Below are positions 40,891 through 49,307 of a stretch of 64,000 bases of DNA, one piece after another. Below the pieces are notes generated by a model, which made no database searches, was not told the DNA's origin, and worked only from the letters and a program-made list of their open reading frames with translations. The DNA comes from Mycolicibacterium goodii (GTDB taxonomy: Bacteria > Actinomycetota > Actinomycetes > Mycobacteriales > Mycobacteriaceae): assembly GCF_022370755.2 (NCBI RefSeq), contig NZ_CP092364.2, positions 4,092,001 to 4,156,000 of the forward strand, given 5' to 3'. The translations under genes and the position numbers were made by a program. How positions within the stretch are numbered: the first letter of the stretch is position 1; each line of letters begins with the position of its first letter.

Positions 40891-41769
40891 ATGGACCTTG
40901 GTTTTCACATTCCGATCTTCGATATCGACGGCGGTACCACCGCGATCGCCGGTGAACTCGCCCGTGTAGGCCAGTCCGCCGAAGCCGCCGGGGCGAGCTG
41001 GTTGTCGTTCATGGATCACTTCTTCCAGATCGAGCCGACCGGCCTGCCTGCCGAGGCCCACATGCTCGAGGGCTACACCACGCTGGGGTACCTCGCGGCG
41101 CACACCAGCACGGTCCCGCTGGGTCTGTTGGTCACCGGTGTCACCTACCGCCACCCCGGCTTGTTGGCCAAGATCGTCACCACGCTCGATGTGCTCTCGG
41201 GTGGGCGAGCAGTACTGGGTATGGGTGCGGCGTGGTTCGAACGTGAGCACGTCGGACTCGGCGTACCGTTTCCCCCGCTTGCCGAGCGTTTCGAGCGGTT
41301 GGAGGAGGCACTGCAGATCTGCGCACAGATGTGGGATCCGGCCAACAACGGCCCGTTCGAGGGCAAGCACTATCAACTCGCGGAGACACTCTGTTCACCA
41401 CAGCCCATCAACCGCCCCAAGGTGATGATCGGCGGCAGTGGCGAGCGCAAGACCTTGCGACTCGTGGCCCGGTACGGCGACGCGTGCAATCTGTTCGCGT
41501 CATCGGTCGAGGAGGTCAGGCACAAGATCGACGTCCTGAAACGGCACTGCGACGACGTCGGCCGCGATTTCGACGAGATCCGGGTGACGATCGCAGCCAA
41601 CAATCCGCGGCCGACCGTCGACACCCGCGACGAATTCGTCCGCAGCATGGCCGATTACGCGAAGCTCGGTGTGCACACCGCGATCGTCATGCCGATGACC
41701 GGGTCACCGGCGGCCTGGATCGACGAGATGGCGCCGGTGGTGCCCCAATTGGCCGAACTCGGCCGCTAG
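40891..41769 (+). CDS. LLM-class F420-dependent oxidoreductase
   Basis: A 292-residue TIM-barrel protein of the luciferase-like monooxygenase superfamily. MDLGFHIPIFDIDGG begins the first strand, SFMDHFFQIEPTG and TLDVLSGGRAVLGMGAAWFEREH match F420-dependent reductases, and GGSGERKTLRLVARYGDACNLF the later strands. Mycobacteria use F420 with many such enzymes, so F420 is the likely cofactor, FMN being an alternative. ATG 40891 was chosen over 40876. The 285 bases before it hold no gene I can support. It overlaps the convergent chorismate mutase gene by 4 bases. Confidence 0.87.
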   Translation: MDLGFHIPIFDIDGGTTAIAGELARVGQSAEAAGASWLSFMDHFFQIEPTGLPAEAHMLEGYTTLGYLAAHTSTVPLGLLVTGVTYRHPGLLAKIVTTLDVLSGGRAVLGMGAAWFEREHVGLGVPFPPLAERFERLEEALQICAQMWDPANNGPFEGKHYQLAETLCSPQPINRPKVMIGGSGERKTLRLVARYGDACNLFASSVEEVRHKIDVLKRHCDDVGRDFDEIRVTIAANNPRPTVDTRDEFVRSMADYAKLGVHTAIVMPMTGSPAAWIDEMAPVVPQLAELGR

Positions 41770-42335
41770 GGGCAGTAGCTGGCGGTGGCCGCACCGAGCG
41801 CCTGCTGATAGAGCGGGTCCAGCGACCGTGCGGCCGTCACGGCCGCACGCGCCGAGGTCAGCGCCCTGGCACAGTCACCGCTCATCAGCACACCGCGCTG
41901 CGCGGCCATCTCGGCGACCATCTCGCGGTTGAACTCGTCGATCGCCGCCCGTGACCGGGTGAGGTCCGGCGCCGATTTCGGTGCGTGCGCCGGATCGAAC
42001 TTCCACTGCGCGAAGCGTGTGTACTCCACCCCCTCGGTCGCGTGGATCTGATTCTCGAACGCGCGGCGGACGAAACTCTCGTCGAGTCCGCGTTTGTTGG
42101 CGTCGGCGGCGACCGCCTCGAGCACCTGGTTCGCGCGTGCGCTGTCCTCGATGGATCCTCCGTTCACCCACTTCGAGGCAGACACCGGATCAGCGGTCTG
42201 CAGGCGCTGTACGGCGGTGTCCACGAGTTTGTACAACGGACCTCCGTCCTCTGCGTGTGCCGGCGTGACGGCACCGGCCACACCGAGCGCGGCGGTCACG
42301 AGCGCGACGACGAAGCGTTGTGCGGCGATTCTCAT
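41766..42335 (-). CDS. Secreted chorismate mutase (AroQ gamma type)
   Basis: 189 residues: a signal peptide (MRIAAQRFVVALVTAALGVAG, cleavage at AHA|EDG) followed by an all-helical AroQ domain (VSASKWVNGGSIEDSARANQVL). It matches the secreted mycobacterial mutase (Rv1885c type), with the helix Arg/Lys/Glu (KW, RAFENQIHATEGVEYTRFAQWKFDP) expected for chorismate binding and two cysteines near the end for a disulfide (GDCARALT ... ASYCP). Converts chorismate to prephenate outside the cytoplasm; the reason for export is unresolved. Its start is 15 bases from the downstream cupin end. Confidence 0.93.
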   Translation of the reverse strand: MRIAAQRFVVALVTAALGVAGAVTPAHAEDGGPLYKLVDTAVQRLQTADPVSASKWVNGGSIEDSARANQVLEAVAADANKRGLDESFVRRAFENQIHATEGVEYTRFAQWKFDPAHAPKSAPDLTRSRAAIDEFNREMVAEMAAQRGVLMSGDCARALTSARAAVTAARSLDPLYQQALGAATASYCP

Positions 42336-42350
42336 CAGGAGGTTCCTGTC

Positions 42351-42794
42351 TCAATCAGGGCTGTGCATCGTGAAATCGGTGAAATCGAAGCCGGGCACCA
42401 CGACGCAGCTGACCAGGGTCGGTTCGTCGTCGCGGGGCCGGGCCCGCTGCCAGTGTCCCGGTGGCACCAGCACCTGCGGCTGCTCGCCCGCGGTGATATC
42501 CGCGCCCAGCAGATGCGTTGTGGTATCGGCCATCTCGGCTCCCACCTCCAGGAGCAACGGGCTGCCGCGATGGTACAGCCACAACTCGGCGCTGCGGACG
42601 GTGTGCCATGCGGATTGCTGTCCCGGCATGAGCAGGAACAGGATCGCGGTGCCGGCGCTGCGCGGGCCGGTGTAGCCGTTGGGCAGCGTCATCTCAGGGA
42701 TGGTCACCTCGCTGCGCCATGTCTCGGCGAACCAGCCGCCCTCGGGATGTGGGGACAGATCAAGCCGCTCTGCCCAATCGGGAAGTGTTGTCAT
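42351..42794 (-). CDS. DUF985 cupin protein
   Basis: 147 residues from ATG 42794. LDLSPHPEGGWFAETWRS is the hallmark start of the DUF985/Cupin_5 family, and WHTVRSAELWLYHRGSP and VPPGHWQRARPRDDEPTLVSCVVVPGFDFTDF complete the barrel. No activity is established. It lies 15 bases beyond the chorismate mutase start, so the two could be co-transcribed. The 295 bases upstream to the sigma gene contain no supportable gene. Confidence 0.88.
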   Translation of the reverse strand: MTTLPDWAERLDLSPHPEGGWFAETWRSEVTIPEMTLPNGYTGPRSAGTAILFLLMPGQQSAWHTVRSAELWLYHRGSPLLLEVGAEMADTTTHLLGADITAGEQPQVLVPPGHWQRARPRDDEPTLVSCVVVPGFDFTDFTMHSPD

Positions 42795-43089
42795 CGCACA
42801 GAACTTTCTGCGTCGGGAACCGGGTCGATCGGACCCGCGCCCTGCCCTGGGCGAACGGTGTCGCTTGGGTGGATGCATGCGCACCTGTCCGCTGGAGTCC
42901 GAAAGATCTGTGGTTCGACGTTAGTTCGAGTCCAACATTCACGCAAGCGCGGATCGTTGGGAGGCAACGAAATCCGGCGCACAGCTGACGCGCAGCATCA
43001 GATCGGAGTCCTGATCGGTCCGACCTCGGCGGGGGCACTCGGAGCGGACCGCGCCACGCGAATCTGAGACGTCACCCCGTCCGGTACCG

Positions 43090-43674
43090 TCACCATCCTG
43101 CCTCCGGCACGGACAGCGCCTCGCGGAGCAGCGCTTTGCCTCGGTGCAGCCGTGACCCCACCGTCCCCACCGGGATTCCGAGCATGGCCGCGATCTCGGT
43201 GTTGCGGTAGTCGGCGACGCAGGCGTAGTAGACGATGTCACGCAATTCCGACGGCAACGTCCCCAGTGCGACAGCGGCATCGCCCGGCAGCGATCGCATG
43301 GCCTCCGCCTCGGCGGAATCCACCCAGCCCCGGCTCGCGGAGAGCGTGTCGACAGTGCCTCGCAGGTCGGCGATCTCGGCGTTGAGTTGCTCGGCGGGGC
43401 GGCGTTGGGCCGAGCGATGCCGGTCGATCCATGCGTTCGACATGATCCGCGCCAACCAGGCCTTGAGGTGATTTCCCTCGCGGTATCTCTCAAATGACAT
43501 ATACGCCTTGAGCAGGGTCTCCTGAACGAGATCCTCGGCATCGGCACGCTGATGCGTCAACCGGATGGCGTTGCGGATGAGGAAGTCCCTGACCGGTTCG
43601 GTCTCACGGACGAACCGTTCGTTGAGCGCGTTCGGACCGGTGATCGAGGCATCGGCGCAGAATGATGCAGTCAT
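43090..43674 (-). CDS. ECF-family RNA polymerase sigma factor
   Basis: 194 residues from ATG 43674, with AAGGAG 12 bases upstream. Region 2 is in RLTHQRADAEDLVQETLLKAYMSFERYREGNHLKAWL (YxYR-type -10 contacts) and region 4 in LPSELRDIVYYACVADYRNTEIAAMLGIPVGTVGSRLHRGKALLREAL, the helix-turn-helix that reads the -35 element. No anti-sigma gene is visible next to it. The short linker and the RIMSNAWIDRHRS element are typical of SigH/SigE-like groups, but I cannot name the group. A perfect 7-base inverted repeat lies 30 bases upstream. Confidence 0.9.
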   Translation of the reverse strand: MTASFCADASITGPNALNERFVRETEPVRDFLIRNAIRLTHQRADAEDLVQETLLKAYMSFERYREGNHLKAWLARIMSNAWIDRHRSAQRRPAEQLNAEIADLRGTVDTLSASRGWVDSAEAEAMRSLPGDAAVALGTLPSELRDIVYYACVADYRNTEIAAMLGIPVGTVGSRLHRGKALLREALSVPEAGW

Positions 43675-43704
43675 CGAAGCAATCTCCTTGATCGCTTGTG
43701 CGCG

Positions 43705-43725
43705 GGCTCTTTTCGATGAAGAGCC
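43705..43725. promoter_or_regulatory. Inverted repeat upstream of the ECF sigma gene
   Basis: GGCTCTT (43705-43711), 7 bases, AAGAGCC (43719-43725), a perfect palindrome 31 bases before the sigma factor start. It could be an operator or a leader hairpin. No test in sequence separates the two. Confidence 0.4.
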
Positions 43726-43827
43726 ATCGACATGTACCGAGCCTCGGGCGCCGTTGCCCAGTGGCTTCGGGTGTCGGCCCCCGGACCGTCCCGGTGGCCG
43801 GTTCACGTTCGACCGTGACCGCTTGGG

Positions 43828-45195
43828 TCAGGGTGTGCTCGACTGCGACGGAAGCGGTGTGGCCGTGAAGACATTGGCTGCGTCCCATCGGTTCTTGACG
43901 TCGAGCAGCCGTCGGGTGTTGGGCCCGTATGCGGCATCGGCCTGCCCATGCTGCTCCGGCCCGATGAGATTCGGATAACCGCCCGGCAGCGCGTGGGGAC
44001 TGAGTTCGCTGAAAAGCGATTGCGCCCAATGTCGATGCCGTGAGGCATCAGGATCGGATTTCTCCCAGGCGGCGATGATCTCGACCACGAGGTGTGGTGT
44101 CCGAAGGCCGAATGCGGTGTCGGTGACGCCGACGCGCGTCGGTGCACCATGGAAGTGATGAAGGGATATTGCGCTCATTTCACTCGTACGCGCCGAACCC
44201 GCGGCGACGAGCGCGTCGATCACCGGGGCCGACAATGCGTCGACGTTCACGGTGCGCAATTCGTAGTGACGGCCGCGGGGGACGAAGTCGTCGAGCAGGT
44301 GCATCTGAACGCTCGGCGGCATCGGGGCGATCTGCTCGAGCACCGGGCTACCGAGTCCACGCACCTCGCCGAGCCAGTGGTCGGCCGCGCCTGGGTCACC
44401 GGCCCAGGTCGGCGCGAGGAACACCACCGGTGCACCATCCGGAGCGGAGAGCACGCCGCACGCCACCGTCAGCGGGTCGGGCAGCGACGGCAGCAGCGCG
44501 TCATATCGGCGCAGCACGTCGGCTGCCTGCTCCCAGCCGAACATGAGTACGCCGGTGGTGATCGACGTGAGGGGATGCAGCCGGACTCGAAGTTGCGTCA
44601 CCACACCGAAATTCGCACCGCCGCCGCGCAACGCCCAGAACAGGTCCGGTTCACTGTCGGCACTGGCGGCGACCAAGCTTCCGTCGGCCAGAACCACATG
44701 CGCTTCGATCATGTTGTCGAGACCGAGGCCCGCGATCCCGTTGAGGGGCCCGTAGCCCCCGCCGAGGGTGAATCCGACGAACCCCACGTCCCCGATGTTG
44801 CCCGACGCCGCGGTCAACCCGTGCGGCTCGGCGGCGCGAACCACGTCGTCGACGGTGGCACCACCCTCGACGACGGCTTCACACGCGGCAGGGTCGACGC
44901 GGACCTGCCGCATCGCCGTCAGATCGATGACCAGGCCGCCGTCGTTGAGGGATCGGCCGGCCCAGTCGTGCCCGCCACCTCGCACAGTGACCGCGACGCA
45001 TCGGTCACGGGCGAACCGCACGGCCGTCTGAACGTCGGCCGACGACCGCGGGCGCACCACCACGGCGGGTCGTGCCGTCACCGCGCCATTCCAGAGGGTC
45101 ACACCGTCGAGGTACTCGGGCGAGCCGGGCACGTGCACGCGTCCGGGCAGGGACCTCACAAGCTCGTCGACCGCGGTTGGGTGCGCTTCCAGCAT
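43828..45195 (-). CDS. FAD-linked oxidoreductase with BBE domain
   Basis: 455 residues. Residues ~40-200 form a PCMH-type FAD-binding domain (VTVRGGGHDWAGRSLNDGG binds FAD covalently through the His in GGGHDW; the second covalent Cys of bicovalent enzymes is not evident). The substrate domain follows, ending in a berberine-bridge C-terminus (YGPNTRRLLDVKNRWDAANVF). The family includes 6-hydroxynicotine oxidase and aclacinomycin oxidoreductase; the substrate cannot be inferred. It is divergent from a TetR regulator with a palindrome between. Confidence 0.88.
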   Translation of the reverse strand: MLEAHPTAVDELVRSLPGRVHVPGSPEYLDGVTLWNGAVTARPAVVVRPRSSADVQTAVRFARDRCVAVTVRGGGHDWAGRSLNDGGLVIDLTAMRQVRVDPAACEAVVEGGATVDDVVRAAEPHGLTAASGNIGDVGFVGFTLGGGYGPLNGIAGLGLDNMIEAHVVLADGSLVAASADSEPDLFWALRGGGANFGVVTQLRVRLHPLTSITTGVLMFGWEQAADVLRRYDALLPSLPDPLTVACGVLSAPDGAPVVFLAPTWAGDPGAADHWLGEVRGLGSPVLEQIAPMPPSVQMHLLDDFVPRGRHYELRTVNVDALSAPVIDALVAAGSARTSEMSAISLHHFHGAPTRVGVTDTAFGLRTPHLVVEIIAAWEKSDPDASRHRHWAQSLFSELSPHALPGGYPNLIGPEQHGQADAAYGPNTRRLLDVKNRWDAANVFTATPLPSQSSTP

Positions 45196-45228
45196 CAGGA
45201 CTCCCGAATTGGAGGATGGATTTACTCA

Positions 45229-45245
45229 CTAGAGCTTTACTCTAG
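45229..45245. promoter_or_regulatory. Palindromic operator between FAD oxidoreductase and TetR genes
   Basis: CTAGAG (45229-45234), 5 bases, CTCTAG (45240-45245), a perfect 17-base palindrome in the 108-base divergent space. A TetR dimer site, predicted to let the regulator at 45304 repress the oxidoreductase and itself. Confidence 0.5.
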
Positions 45246-45303
45246 GAATTCCAGTTTGCACCTAACCGCAAGAGATGGCCACCCGGATCGTTACGCTGAC
45301 GCC

Positions 45304-45918
45304 ATGAGCGAACAGTCACGCGGGGTATCGCGGCGTGCCGAGTACGCCGAACTGACACGACGAGCAATCATCGACGCCGCACGTGAACTGTTCGCGCAAC
45401 GCGGATATGCGCGCACCAAGGTCGACGACATCGCCTCTCGCGCACGCGTCTCGCCGGCAACCGTTTACGCCGTCGCGGGAGGCAAGCAGGGTCTGTTGCA
45501 CACACTCGTCGACGAGTGGACACAGGCACCGGAAGTGGCCGAGGCATACGCCGCCATCAACGCCGCCGAGACAGCTGACGCGGTAATGGATCTCACCGCC
45601 GGCACGGTACGGCGCATGCGCGGTGACTGGAGCGATGTCATGCGTATCGTGCTGGCCACCGCGCCGCAGGACGACACCGCGGCCGAGAGCCTTCGCGTCG
45701 CGACGGAGCGGTATCGAGCCGCAATGCACGTTGTCGCAATGCGACTCTGCGAACTCGGCTCCCTCAAACCGGGAATCACCGTAAAAGATGCTGTCGATGT
45801 GCTGTGGTTCTTCTTCGGGTACACCGGTTTTTTCACGCTTCTCGACGACAACGGCTGGCCACCGGAGAAGGCCGAGCATTGGCTCCGCGACACCGCGGCC
45901 TCGACCCTGTTGCGCTGA
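45304..45918 (+). CDS. TetR-family transcriptional regulator
   Basis: 204 residues from ATG 45304. The N-terminal helix-turn-helix is AELTRRAIIDAARELFAQRGYARTKVDDIASRARVSPATVYAVAGGKQGL (about residues 17-66), followed by an alpha-helical ligand domain typical of TetR repressors. It is divergent from the FAD oxidoreductase and likely its repressor. The methyltransferase gene follows by 55 bases. ORF-length extensions upstream are ignored since they run across the oxidoreductase gene. Confidence 0.9.
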   Translation: MSEQSRGVSRRAEYAELTRRAIIDAARELFAQRGYARTKVDDIASRARVSPATVYAVAGGKQGLLHTLVDEWTQAPEVAEAYAAINAAETADAVMDLTAGTVRRMRGDWSDVMRIVLATAPQDDTAAESLRVATERYRAAMHVVAMRLCELGSLKPGITVKDAVDVLWFFFGYTGFFTLLDDNGWPPEKAEHWLRDTAASTLLR

Positions 45919-45973
45919 CGGCCCCGGTGGCCGCGCGCGAACAGTTCAACGACGCGCGGCGTTTGAAGACGCG

Positions 45974-46891
45974 ATGACATCGCACACGTGGACCGCCACG
46001 CTCGACACCCTGACCGTCCTGCCGCGCGGCGAGCAGCATGCGGCACTCACCGAGCTGCGCGCACGGCTGCGGCGCACCGTCACCGAAGCATGGAACACCA
46101 CGTTCGGTCCCGACAGCCTCTACAACGCGTGGACCCAGCTGCCCTTCGTCGACGCGATCTACGACCACAACCGCTCGGTGATCACCGAGACACTCCACGG
46201 GCGCACCGACTGGCATGTGGTGGAGATCGGCGGTGGAAACGGCGCGCTGTGGCAGGGAGCTCTCGATTCGCTCCCGCCGGGAACGTTCACGCTGATCGAT
46301 CCGAACCCGACCGCACACCAGGCCGTACAGCAGCGACTGCCGGAAAAAGTCGACTTCCACTCCGTGGTGGCCCCCGTCGCAGCGGCCGCCTTACCGTCCG
46401 CCGACGTCGTCGTCTGCAGCCTGACGCTGCATCACCACGCCGGCGAAAGCGCAACGCAACGCGCGACCTACGGTATGACCGGGGACGGCAAGCTTGAGAT
46501 CCTGCGACGAATGGTGGGGGCGCTCCGTCCCCGGTCCGGCATCGGAATCCTCAATGAGGCGGACTGCTACAACGACATCGCGCTGTCCCCGGGTGACGAG
46601 ACACTCGTCGATCATTTCCTCGACGTGTATGTCCGGCGCGCCGCCCGCGCCGTGGGACAGGCGATCGACTCGGCGCCAACGGGATTCGCCTTGGCCGATG
46701 CCTGGGAGGCGATCCTGCTCCACTGGTGTCTGGAACAGGTCGACTACGCCTTCGTCCCACGCGCCGAACGCGACGTCTACGAACTCGACGTCACCAGCTG
46801 GGTGCGGCTGCTGGAGGAAGCCGGGGCGGCCGATGTCACCCACCGCTACACGGACTCATGGAACCTGTTCGTGCAGTATCTGTTTCGATGA
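45974..46891 (+). CDS. SAM-dependent methyltransferase
   Basis: 305 residues from ATG 45974. VVEIGGGNGALWQGALDSLPPGT is the class I SAM-binding motif; FTLIDPNPTAHQAVQQRL is the acidic loop and VVVCSLTLHHHAG the motif IV-like position. An N-terminal helical part (AWNTTFGPDSLYNAWTQLPFVDAIYDHNRSV) and C-terminal lid recall small-molecule O- or N-methyltransferases. It follows the TetR gene on the same strand and could be under the same control. Substrate unknown. Confidence 0.82.
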   Translation: MTSHTWTATLDTLTVLPRGEQHAALTELRARLRRTVTEAWNTTFGPDSLYNAWTQLPFVDAIYDHNRSVITETLHGRTDWHVVEIGGGNGALWQGALDSLPPGTFTLIDPNPTAHQAVQQRLPEKVDFHSVVAPVAAAALPSADVVVCSLTLHHHAGESATQRATYGMTGDGKLEILRRMVGALRPRSGIGILNEADCYNDIALSPGDETLVDHFLDVYVRRAARAVGQAIDSAPTGFALADAWEAILLHWCLEQVDYAFVPRAERDVYELDVTSWVRLLEEAGAADVTHRYTDSWNLFVQYLFR

Positions 46892-46961
46892 CACCCGTAG
46901 TCGCCGGTGACACAGTGGGACGCGGTCGCGATATCGGGCGTCGCGCTGAAGCGTCAGCCGC

Positions 46962-48101
46962 TCAGTGCGCCAGCGCCATTTCGTTGTCAGCTTCTGCGGT
47001 GGGGACGGATTTCGCGACCGGTTCGGCCGTCTTCGGCGTGCCGCCCCACGGGAATGCCAGGCGCACGATCTTGCGGACCACGGTGCCGAACTGCTTGTAG
47101 AGCGGGCCGCTGTTGTAGGGCAGGCCGTAACGCTCGCAGATCTCGCGGATCTCGGCCGAGATCTCGGCGTGCCGATGCGCGGGGATGTCCGGGAACAGGT
47201 GGTGTTCGATCTGGAAGGACAGGTTGCCGCTCAGGATGTGGAACCATCTGCCGCCGGTGAGGTTGGCCGAGCCCAGCAGCTGACGGAAGTACCACATGCC
47301 ACGGGACTCGTTCTCGGTCTCCTCGATGGAGAACTCCTGGGTGCCCTCGGGGAAATGGCCGCAGAAGATGATCATGAACGCCCACACGTTGCGGGTCAGA
47401 TTGGCGGTCAGGTTGCCGGCGAACACCAGCGGTGCGAACGGTCCCGCGAGCAGCGGGAACGCCACGTAGTCCTTCATGGTCTGCGTCTTGGTCTTGCGCC
47501 AGATCTCCCGGAGGACCTCTCGCTTGTCGGCGATGCTGATCTCGCCTGAGCGGATCCGCTCGGTCTCCAGCTCGTGCAGCGCGACGCCGTACTGGAACAA
47601 CACCATCAGCAAAAACGCGTACACCGGGTTACCCAGGTAGTACGGGCTCCACTTCTGATCGGGACTCATGCGCAGGATGCCGTACCCGATGTCACGGTCC
47701 ATGTCGACGATGTTGGTGTAGGTGTGGTGCATGTAGTTGTGGGAGTGCCGCCACTGGTCGGCCGGGCACGCGGTGTCCCACTCGAATGTCTTGCTGGACA
47801 GGGCGGGGTCGCCCATCCAGTCGTACTGCCCGTGCATGACGTTGTGCCCGATCTCCATGTTGTCGAGGATCTTGGACACCGCCAGCATCGCGGTTCCGGC
47901 GAGCCAGAACGGCGGGAAGATGCCGCCGAACAGCAGCGCACGGCCGCCGACCTCGAGCGTGCGCTGCGCCTTGATGACGTTGCGGATGTATGTGGCGTCC
48001 CGCTCGCCCAGGTCGGCGATCACGCGCTCGCGGATGGCGTCGAGTTCGCGCCCGAACTCCTCGGCCTGCTCGGGTGTCAGGGTGTACGTGGGTGCGCTCA
48101 T
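46962..48101 (-). CDS. desA3: Membrane fatty acid desaturase (DesA3-like delta-9 desaturase)
   Basis: A 379-residue membrane di-iron desaturase. Three histidine boxes are visible: HNVMH (86-90), HSHNYMHH (119-126) and QIEHH near 300. Two to four membrane segments flank them. In mycobacteria DesA3 introduces a cis-9 double bond in stearoyl-CoA, giving oleate, with an NADPH-dependent reductase, Rv3230c, as electron donor. That reductase is encoded here immediately upstream, 25 bases away. ATG 48101 was chosen; the longer frame to 48146 runs into the reductase stop region. Confidence 0.92.
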   Translation of the reverse strand: MSAPTYTLTPEQAEEFGRELDAIRERVIADLGERDATYIRNVIKAQRTLEVGGRALLFGGIFPPFWLAGTAMLAVSKILDNMEIGHNVMHGQYDWMGDPALSSKTFEWDTACPADQWRHSHNYMHHTYTNIVDMDRDIGYGILRMSPDQKWSPYYLGNPVYAFLLMVLFQYGVALHELETERIRSGEISIADKREVLREIWRKTKTQTMKDYVAFPLLAGPFAPLVFAGNLTANLTRNVWAFMIIFCGHFPEGTQEFSIEETENESRGMWYFRQLLGSANLTGGRWFHILSGNLSFQIEHHLFPDIPAHRHAEISAEIREICERYGLPYNSGPLYKQFGTVVRKIVRLAFPWGGTPKTAEPVAKSVPTAEADNEMALAH

Positions 48102-48126
48102 GAGAGTTCCCTTCGAATCTTTCGAA

Positions 48127-49230
48127 TCACAAGTTGATGTCGACATCGCCGACCGGTGCGGTGACGCAGATCTGGATGTCCTCGTTGTCGGTGCCGGAGA
48201 CCGCGCCGGTGATCAGGTTGCGTACGGCACCGCGGGTCTTGGTCCTGGTGCAGCTGTGGCAGATACCCATTCGGCATCCGCTCTGCGGGGTCAGACCGGC
48301 GGCCTCGGCCTGTGCGAGCAGGGGTTGTCCATCGTCGGTCACCGCGACGCCGCTTTCGGCGAATGTCACCGTGCCGCCGGTCGCGGTTGCGGTGAAGGCG
48401 GGTGGCACGAAGCTCTCGGACCGCACGCCGGCGCAGTGCCCTTCCACGGCAGTCACCAGAGCGGTTGGGCCGCAGACATATACGGATTCGGGAGGGCTTC
48501 CCGGCAGCGCCGCTTCGAGGTGCTCGGGCCCGAATCGTCCGGACAGGTCGGTACCTCGCGTGTCGCGCGTGTACCCGTGCAGCACCCGAACATCGGGCAT
48601 GGCGGTACAGATCCGCTCGAGTTCGTCGCGATAGCAGGCCTCCTCGGCGCTGCGTGCGTAGTGCACGAAACCGATCTGCCCGGTGAACGCCTGTGCACGA
48701 AGGGTACGCAGCATCGACAGCACCGGGGTGATCCCGCTGCCGCCCGAAACGAACAGGATGCACTCGGGCAGCGGCCCGGTCGAGGGGTCCGGCAGCACGA
48801 AGTCGCCGCCGACGGAATCCAGCCCCAGCACCATGCCCGCGTAGGCGTGGTCGTACAGGTACGACGAGACCAGGCCGCCGTCGTGGCGGCCGATGGTGAG
48901 CTCGATGTGAGACGCGCCCTCGGCGCTGGCCGGTGAGTAGCACCGGATGCGTCGCCTGCCGTTGATCTCGACAGACAGGTTGATGTGCTGACCGGCCCGG
49001 AAGCCGGCGAACGCGTCGTTGGGTTCGAGGGTCAGGGTGACACTGCGCGGCGTCTGCCGCCGCACCGCGACCACTCTGGCGCGCGCGTCGCGGCGCGTCC
49101 ATGTGGGCTCGACCAGCTCGGTGTAACGGTCGACACCGTGCGGGCCCGTCAACAGGTTGGCAAGCCTCGCGATGCGCGGGCCAGCCAACAACCGCCGGCC
49201 GAATCCGGCGGCAGCCGTTTGAGTGAACAT
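48127..49230 (-). CDS. Ferredoxin reductase-type electron donor for the desaturase
   Basis: 367 residues from ATG 49230. An FAD-binding ferredoxin-reductase domain (RRIRCYSPAS) and NADPH domain (FVSGGSGITPVLSML; YVCGPTALV) are followed by a C-terminal 2Fe-2S ferredoxin (CRMGICHSC near residue 320 and a fourth Cys in DIQICV). Domain order matches Rv3230c, which transfers electrons from NADPH to DesA3. It is first in the two-gene operon, behind a 71-base divergent space with TetR. The palindrome at 49292-49307 is the likely operator. Confidence 0.92.
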   Translation of the reverse strand: MFTQTAAAGFGRRLLAGPRIARLANLLTGPHGVDRYTELVEPTWTRRDARARVVAVRRQTPRSVTLTLEPNDAFAGFRAGQHINLSVEINGRRRIRCYSPASAEGASHIELTIGRHDGGLVSSYLYDHAYAGMVLGLDSVGGDFVLPDPSTGPLPECILFVSGGSGITPVLSMLRTLRAQAFTGQIGFVHYARSAEEACYRDELERICTAMPDVRVLHGYTRDTRGTDLSGRFGPEHLEAALPGSPPESVYVCGPTALVTAVEGHCAGVRSESFVPPAFTATATGGTVTFAESGVAVTDDGQPLLAQAEAAGLTPQSGCRMGICHSCTRTKTRGAVRNLITGAVSGTDNEDIQICVTAPVGDVDINL

Positions 49231-49291
49231 GTGTACACAGTGCGTGCGTGCTGCGGGTGCTGTCAACGATCAATTCGCTTTCTGTGCTACG

Positions 49292-49307
49292 GTTCACATC
49301 AGTGAAC
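49292..49307. promoter_or_regulatory. Palindromic operator between desaturase operon and TetR gene
   Basis: GTTCAC (49292-49297), ATCA, GTGAAC (49302-49307), a perfect palindrome in the divergent space. AGTGAAC-type repeats are recognised by DesT/FasR-like fatty-acid TetR regulators, so this is a good candidate for lipid-responsive control. Confidence 0.6.
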
